A DNA stretch of 64,000 bases from Frankia sp. RB7 (GTDB lineage Bacteria > Pseudomonadota > Alphaproteobacteria > Rhizobiales > Xanthobacteraceae): assembly GCA_030403585.1 (NCBI GenBank), contig JAUEPE010000013.1, positions 1 through 64,000 on the forward strand. Direction: 5' to 3'. This document shows, in pieces, positions 62,686 through 64,000 of this stretch (the stretch's first letter is position 1; each line of letters starts with the position of its first letter). The notes under the pieces were generated by a model. It did no database searches. It was not told where the DNA came from and saw nothing but the letters and a program-made list of their open reading frames with translations. Both the position numbers and the translations under genes were made by a program.

Positions 62686-63693
62686 CTACTCCGCCGCGCG
62701 CGAATGCGCGCTGCCGTGGCTGCGATCGAGATCGCGCGACAACAGCCGGGCGGCCGCGCCCGAGGCGCGGCTGACGAGCTCGAGATAGCTCCTCGTCACG
62801 CGCGAGAAGTGATTGTAGATGATGACGGCGGGGATCGCCGCGACGAGACCGATGGCGGTTGCGAGCAGTGCCTCGGCGATGCCGGGCGCGACCACCGCGA
62901 GGTTGGTGGTCTGCGACTTCGAGATGCCGATGAAGCTGTTCATGATGCCCCACACGGTGCCGAACAGGCCGACGAAAGGCGACGTCGAGCCGATGGTCGC
63001 GAGCACGCCCATGCCAATGCGGATGCGCCGTGCTTCCGCGCGCACGATCTCCGAAAAGCTCGAGGCAGCACGCTCCTTGATGCCGGTATCGCTGGACAGT
63101 CCGGCCGACATCCGCGCCTCTCGCAACGCAGCCGCAAGCAAGGACGGCAGGATGCCCCCCTTGGCGCCGAGTGCCATTTGTGCCTCCGCGAGCGACCGCA
63201 CGTCCGCGATTTTCTTAAGCGCCGAACGAAGCTTTGCGGAAGCGACCGACAGCTCGATCGACTTGGCGATGAGGACAGTCCAGGTCATCAGCGACGCAAA
63301 GGCGAGTCCGATCATCACCGCCTTCACGATGATGTCCGCCGACATGAACATCATCCAGGGCGACAATTCCTTCATGGCCGGCGCGATGCCGGCCTTCGCA
63401 GCGCCACCGGCGTCGGATGCCGGGACCACGGCAGCCTCGGTCGCGCTGGGCGCGACGGCCGCAGGCACCGCGGGGGCGGCAGTCGATGGCGCGGGCGCCG
63501 CAATCGCGCTGGGCTGCGCCGCGACAGCGGGAGCCGCCGGAGCCGGCTGAGCCGTCACAGGTGCCGTTGCCGCAACGGGCCGTGCCGGGGCGGCTGGCTG
63601 GGTTTGTGTCTGGGCAGAAACAGGAACCGCGAGCCAGGTGGCCGCCAGCAGCACGGCTGCAGCGAGGCCTGCTTGGAAAGATGTGATCTTCAT
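62686..63693 (-). CDS. exbB: tonB-system energizer ExbB with a long periplasmic N-terminal extension
   Basis: The 335-residue MotA/TolQ/ExbB proton-channel protein has a signal-like hydrophobic start ([21 protein letters not shown]), an Ala/Pro-rich stretch of about 80 residues, and then three membrane helices with [17 protein letters not shown] and [20 protein letters not shown] overlaps the piuC stop (ATGA). Confidence 0.93.
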   Translation of the reverse strand: MKITSFQAGLAAAVLLAATWLAVPVSAQTQTQPAAPARPVAATAPVTAQPAPAAPAVAAQPSAIAAPAPSTAAPAVPAAVAPSATEAAVVPASDAGGAAKAGIAPAMKELSPWMMFMSADIIVKAVMIGLAFASLMTWTVLIAKSIELSVASAKLRSALKKIADVRSLAEAQMALGAKGGILPSLLAAALREARMSAGLSSDTGIKERAASSFSEIVRAEARRIRIGMGVLATIGSTSPFVGLFGTVWGIMNSFIGISKSQTTNLAVVAPGIAEALLATAIGLVAAIPAVIIYNHFSRVTRSYLELVSRASGAAARLLSRDLDRSHGSAHSRAAE

Positions 63694-64000
63694 ACTTCGG
63701 CCCAGATGCGAATGAGGTTGTGATAGATACCCGTCAATTTGACCGTTTCGGGATCGTCACGCCCGAGCCGGGCCACCAAAGCCTGAATGGCGGTGTCGAG
63801 GTCAAAGATCATGCTGCGGGCTTGATCGTCCCGTATCATGCTCTGAAGCCAGAAGAAAGACGCAACCCGTGCCCCCCTGGTCACAGGGGTGACCAGATGC
63901 AGGCTGCTGGCGGGATACAGCACACAGTCCCCGGCTGGCAACTTGACTTCGTGCGAGCCGTAGGTGTCCTCGATCACAAGTTCGCCACCGTCGTAATCCT
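63690..64000 (-). CDS. PKHD-type (PiuC/YbiX) Fe(II)/2-oxoglutarate dioxygenase, N-terminus beyond window
   Basis: C-terminal 102 residues of an iron-uptake-associated hydroxylase. [13 protein letters not shown] starts the visible part, then [40 protein letters not shown] with the C-terminal iron-ligand histidine in SLHLV and the 2-oxoglutarate-binding R of TRGAR. Its TGA overlaps the exbB ATG, so it leads the exbB-exbD-tonB operon. Confidence 0.88.
   Translation of the reverse strand, partial: DYDGGELVIEDTYGSHEVKLPAGDCVLYPASSLHLVTPVTRGARVASFFWLQSMIRDDQARSMIFDLDTAIQALVARLGRDDPETVKLTGIYHNLIRIWAEV

Overview
The window reads as chromosomal DNA of a Bradyrhizobium-like alphaproteobacterium (family Nitrobacteraceae). 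This is inferred from the high G+C, the strong GC3 bias in every convincing gene, the gene families present, and the short palindromic intergenic repeats scattered between genes. About 61 protein genes are supported. No rRNA, tRNA, CRISPR array, insertion sequence, phage gene or attachment site was seen. Two genes run off the edges: guaB on the left and a PiuC-type hydroxylase on the right.

Left part (1-11.8 kb): housekeeping and scattered metabolic genes. These are guaB, a DHA2 drug-type exporter, a ppx/gppA phosphatase coupled to rlmE, an orphan molybdenum hydroxylase large subunit, a hot-dog dehydratase-like protein, a YaiI protein, a Uup-type ABC-F ATPase and a D-threonine aldolase/D-serine dehydratase-like PLP enzyme.

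11.8-25.6 kb is an acyl-CoA catabolic block. A minus-strand run mmsA - acyl-CoA dehydrogenase - 3-hydroxyisobutyryl-CoA hydrolase - mmsB covers most of the lower valine pathway. It continues into an acyl-CoA synthetase, a MaoC hydratase, an SDR and a flavoprotein whose only plausible start is CTG. A LysR regulator diverges from mmsA across an inverted repeat. A TetR regulator, a thioesterase, an enoyl-CoA hydratase and a thiolase follow.

25.7-33.6 kb holds an MFS carrier, an outer-membrane porin, a CorA/ZntB metal transporter, acetoacetate decarboxylase divergent from a patatin phospholipase, an aldehyde dehydrogenase and, from 33.65 kb, a D-2-hydroxyacid (FAD) dehydrogenase.

35.4-45.9 kb is a second acyl-CoA region. 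It has a carboxyltransferase beta subunit overlapping an IclR gene, a divergent 73-residue biotinyl carrier protein, and a three-domain glutaminase-STAS-cNMP protein. It then has a CaiB/BaiF CoA-transferase, a thiolase-fold protein lacking the nucleophilic cysteine, its DUF35 partner, and a further thiolase.

45.9-57.9 kb is the most coherent system: a sugar or sugar-acid regulon. The minus operon encodes ABC ATPase, binding protein, two permeases, a DenD-like dehydrogenase, a KDG kinase and a KDPG aldolase. The plus side encodes a LacI regulator, an IlvD/Edd dehydratase with the cysteine spacing of [2Fe-2S] sugar-acid dehydratases, and two SDR dehydrogenases. Three LacI-type half-symmetric sites sharing a TGRTARCGYTAYCA-like pattern lie at the two likely promoters.

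The right end has a GFA protein, an EamA exporter, a LysR regulator, a site-2 protease, a small membrane protein and a tightly coupled piuC-exbB-exbD-tonB iron-uptake operon read leftwards.
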